From Desulforhopalus vacuolatus (GTDB lineage Bacteria > Desulfobacterota > Desulfobulbia > Desulfobulbales > Desulfocapsaceae): DNA of 64,000 bases. The notes under the pieces are model-generated. The model made no database searches and was not told the origin of the DNA. It was given only the letters and a program-made list of their open reading frames with translations. Numbering within the stretch: position 1 is the first letter of the stretch; each line of letters begins with the position of its first letter. The stretch lies in contig NZ_JAFFPZ010000001.1 in the NCBI RefSeq assembly GCF_016918505.1, positions 186,001 to 250,000 of the forward strand, given 5' to 3'. The position numbers and the translations under genes are program-made. This document shows positions 62,180-64,000 of this stretch, piece after piece.

Positions 62180-62941
62180 ATGCTGCTCGAAATAAAAAAT
62201 CTCTGCGCGGGGATTAACGGAAAAGAGATTCTCAAAGGCGTTAATCTGCAGATAAACAAAGGTGAAGTCCACGCCATTATGGGCCCCAACGGTACCGGAA
62301 AATCCACACTTGCGTCTATCATTGCCGGTCGTCCGGGATACGATATCACCAACGGTGATATCCTGCTCAATGGCAAAAGCCTGCTCGGCATGCCGCCGGA
62401 ACAGCGGGCACAGGAGGGTATTTTCCTCGGTTTTCAATATCCGGTGGAGATTCCCGGTGTGAGCATGTCAAGTTTCCTTCGGGCCGCCATCAACGAGACC
62501 CGCCGTTACCGGGGCCAGCTGCCGCTTGGTGCCGTCGCCTTTGCCCGCAGGATGAAGGAGAAGGAGGAGATGGTGGAGATTAAGGCCAAAATGAAAAACC
62601 GCTCGGTGAACGAAGGTTTCTCCGGTGGCGAAAAGAAGAAGAATGAGATCTTCCAGCTCGCCATGCTTGAGCCTGAAGTGGCCATTCTTGATGAGACCGA
62701 CTCCGGACTTGATATTGATGCCCTTCGTATTGTCGCTGGTGGTGTCAACAAGTGTAAAACCGCAGAAAACGCCACCGTGGTTATTACCCATTATCAGCGT
62801 CTGCTGGAATATATTGTGCCCAATTATGTCCACATCCTCTATGGCGGTCGCGTGGTGAAAACCGGCGGCAGGGAACTCTCTCTTGAGCTTGAAGAGAAGG
62901 GGTATGACTGGATCAAGGCTCAGGTGGAGGGAGAAGAATGA
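62180..62941 (+). CDS. sufC: Fe-S assembly ATPase SufC
   Basis: 253 residues. ABC ATPase with MGPNGTGKSTLASIIAG (Walker A), FSGGEKKKNEIFQLAML (signature), AILDETDSGLDIDAL (Walker B with the SufC-typical ETDSGLD) and a late His (ITHYQRLL). Powers the SufBCD scaffold. Its stop codon overlaps the sufD start (ATGA). Confidence 0.97.
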   Translation: MLLEIKNLCAGINGKEILKGVNLQINKGEVHAIMGPNGTGKSTLASIIAGRPGYDITNGDILLNGKSLLGMPPEQRAQEGIFLGFQYPVEIPGVSMSSFLRAAINETRRYRGQLPLGAVAFARRMKEKEEMVEIKAKMKNRSVNEGFSGGEKKKNEIFQLAMLEPEVAILDETDSGLDIDALRIVAGGVNKCKTAENATVVITHYQRLLEYIVPNYVHILYGGRVVKTGGRELSLELEEKGYDWIKAQVEGEE

Positions 62942-64000
62942 GTGCGGAAAACTTTCTTGCTTCGCTGGAACGCTGGTTTCAGCCTGGCGGTGAGCTCCCC
63001 GAAGTCGGTGAACTGCGGCGTGCAGCGCTGGAGCGGGCCCTTGCCCTTGGTGTGCCGACGACGAAAATGGAACGCTGGCGGCAGAGTGGTGTGGAAAAGG
63101 TTTTTGAGCATAACTACAACCTGCCAAAGCGGGACCGGCTGCCCATGACACCTGGCCGCTGTCAGATTAATGGCAGGGCGACCACAGCCATGCACTTCTC
63201 TGCGGGCAGAATTGAGTCTGCTCAACCTTTACAGCGATTGCAGGACGGCGTAATTGCTGGCAGTCTGCGGGCCGCCCTGAAGGAAGAACCAGAACTGGTG
63301 CAGCGGCTTCTGGCCGAGCGCGGACTGGAGAAAATGGGATTTTTCAACGCTGTCAATATGGCGTTTTTTACGGACGGATTCTTCCTTTATGTACCGAAAA
63401 ACGTCGTACTTGCAAAGCCGATCCAGGTCATTCACGTCCTTGGTGAATATCGTGATGCACTGGAAAATCTGCGCAACTTTGTTGTACTTGAGGAGGGTGC
63501 GGAAGCGACGTTGCTCTTCTGTGATCACAGCTCGGGCCGGGAGTACGGGCTTGCCAACAGTGTCAATCAGTTTCAGATCGGGCCCAATGCCGGGTTTAAA
63601 CTCTACCGGGTGCAAAACCTCAGTGATGAGGCTGCCTGTTTCCACCAGGACTTTTTTACCCAGCAGGAAAACTCTCGCCTTTTCTCTCACACTATTGGTT
63701 TTAACGGTGGCCTGTTGCGGGGCGAGGCTCATGTGGATCTGCAGGGGAAAGGGGCGGATTGCGAATTTGTCGGACTCTCCCTTGCCAGTCGCGGACAGCG
63801 AATGGAGAACTTCGTTAAAGTGGAGCATCAGGTACCGCAATGCACCAGCCGCGAGGTTTTTAAATATATCGTCGATGACTACGCCCGGGGCCTTTTCAAC
63901 GGTCATGTACTGGTGCATCCTGATGCCCAGAAGACCGAGGCGTATCAGCACAACAGCAACATCGTGCTTACCGACAAGGCGAAGATGTCCTCCAGACCTT
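62938..64000 (+). CDS. sufD: Fe-S cluster assembly protein SufD (runs off the window)
   Basis: The ATG at 62938 lies in the sufC stop (ATGA overlap). The visible 354 residues show an N-terminal helical region, then FYVP-type LYVPKNVVLAKPIQVIHVL, a beta-helix core, FKLYRVQNLSDEAACFH and HQVPQCTSREVFKYIVDDYARGLFNGHVLVHPDAQKTEAYQHNSN, the SufD/SufB signature. The end lies outside. It partners SufB in the SufB-C2-D complex and helps acquire iron. Confidence 0.95.
   Translation, partial: MSAENFLASLERWFQPGGELPEVGELRRAALERALALGVPTTKMERWRQSGVEKVFEHNYNLPKRDRLPMTPGRCQINGRATTAMHFSAGRIESAQPLQRLQDGVIAGSLRAALKEEPELVQRLLAERGLEKMGFFNAVNMAFFTDGFFLYVPKNVVLAKPIQVIHVLGEYRDALENLRNFVVLEEGAEATLLFCDHSSGREYGLANSVNQFQIGPNAGFKLYRVQNLSDEAACFHQDFFTQQENSRLFSHTIGFNGGLLRGEAHVDLQGKGADCEFVGLSLASRGQRMENFVKVEHQVPQCTSREVFKYIVDDYARGLFNGHVLVHPDAQKTEAYQHNSNIVLTDKAKMSSRP

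Overview
The window looks like chromosome of a sulfate-reducing or sulfur-disproportionating Desulfobacterota bacterium, probably Desulfobulbales. The best evidence is a DsrC gene (37.7-38.0 kb) with both C-terminal cysteines, supported by a tungstate-binding protein, a HypD-type protein and a SUF Fe-S operon. A cable-bacterium relative is possible but cannot be shown from this sequence. Most genes are ordinary housekeeping genes in G+C-rich DNA. The first 8.7 kb is visibly A+T-rich and mobile.

0-6.5 kb: an integron read leftwards. A broken integron-type integrase (intI, + strand) lies beside an attI-like junction (GTTGGAC on the minus strand, 5580-5586). The first cassette holds a compact zorA-zorB-HNH operon, i.e. 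a type II-like Zorya anti-phage system, and ends in a good attC site (2536-2666). The second cassette encodes a small secreted Gly/Tyr-repeat protein. Its attC is split exactly in the GTT/AGGC core by a group II intron of the IIC-attC type whose reverse transcriptase is mostly deleted. The third cassette encodes a TIR-domain protein, followed by a partial attC at the window edge. So an integron is here presenting a multi-gene defence operon, a TIR effector and an intron that exploits attC folding.

6.5-8.7 kb: the integrase ends abruptly against a plasmid replicon, with a Rep_3-type initiator, ten 21-bp iterons in two arrays, perfect inverted repeats and dispersed repeats. This is either an integrated plasmid or an assembly junction.

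8.8-64 kb: ligA-galE-hypD-like with a small membrane protein; threonine aldolase; Uup ABC-F; an M23 peptidase next to a decayed bactofilin; alpha-2-macroglobulin/pbpC/polA; HPF with a fused cold-shock domain; ferrochelatase; the rod-shape operon mreB-mreC-mreD-mrdA-rodA; tRNA-Ala(GGC); dsrC; ppiD; tupA; dtd; an M16C peptidase; an amino-acid binding protein; rsmB; pepP; dnaJ (cbpA type) opposite a LysR regulator; a metallo-hydrolase; an EamA transporter; lon; enolase; sufB-sufC-sufD (sufD runs off the end).

The intergenic spaces are filled by at least two families of small inverted-repeat elements. Family 1 (ends TACCATT/AATGGTA, 3-bp TAA/TTA target duplications) sits exactly on the stop codon of polA, tupA and lon, so the target duplication itself supplies or preserves the stop. 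Family 2 has GGGTACCTTGAATA ends.
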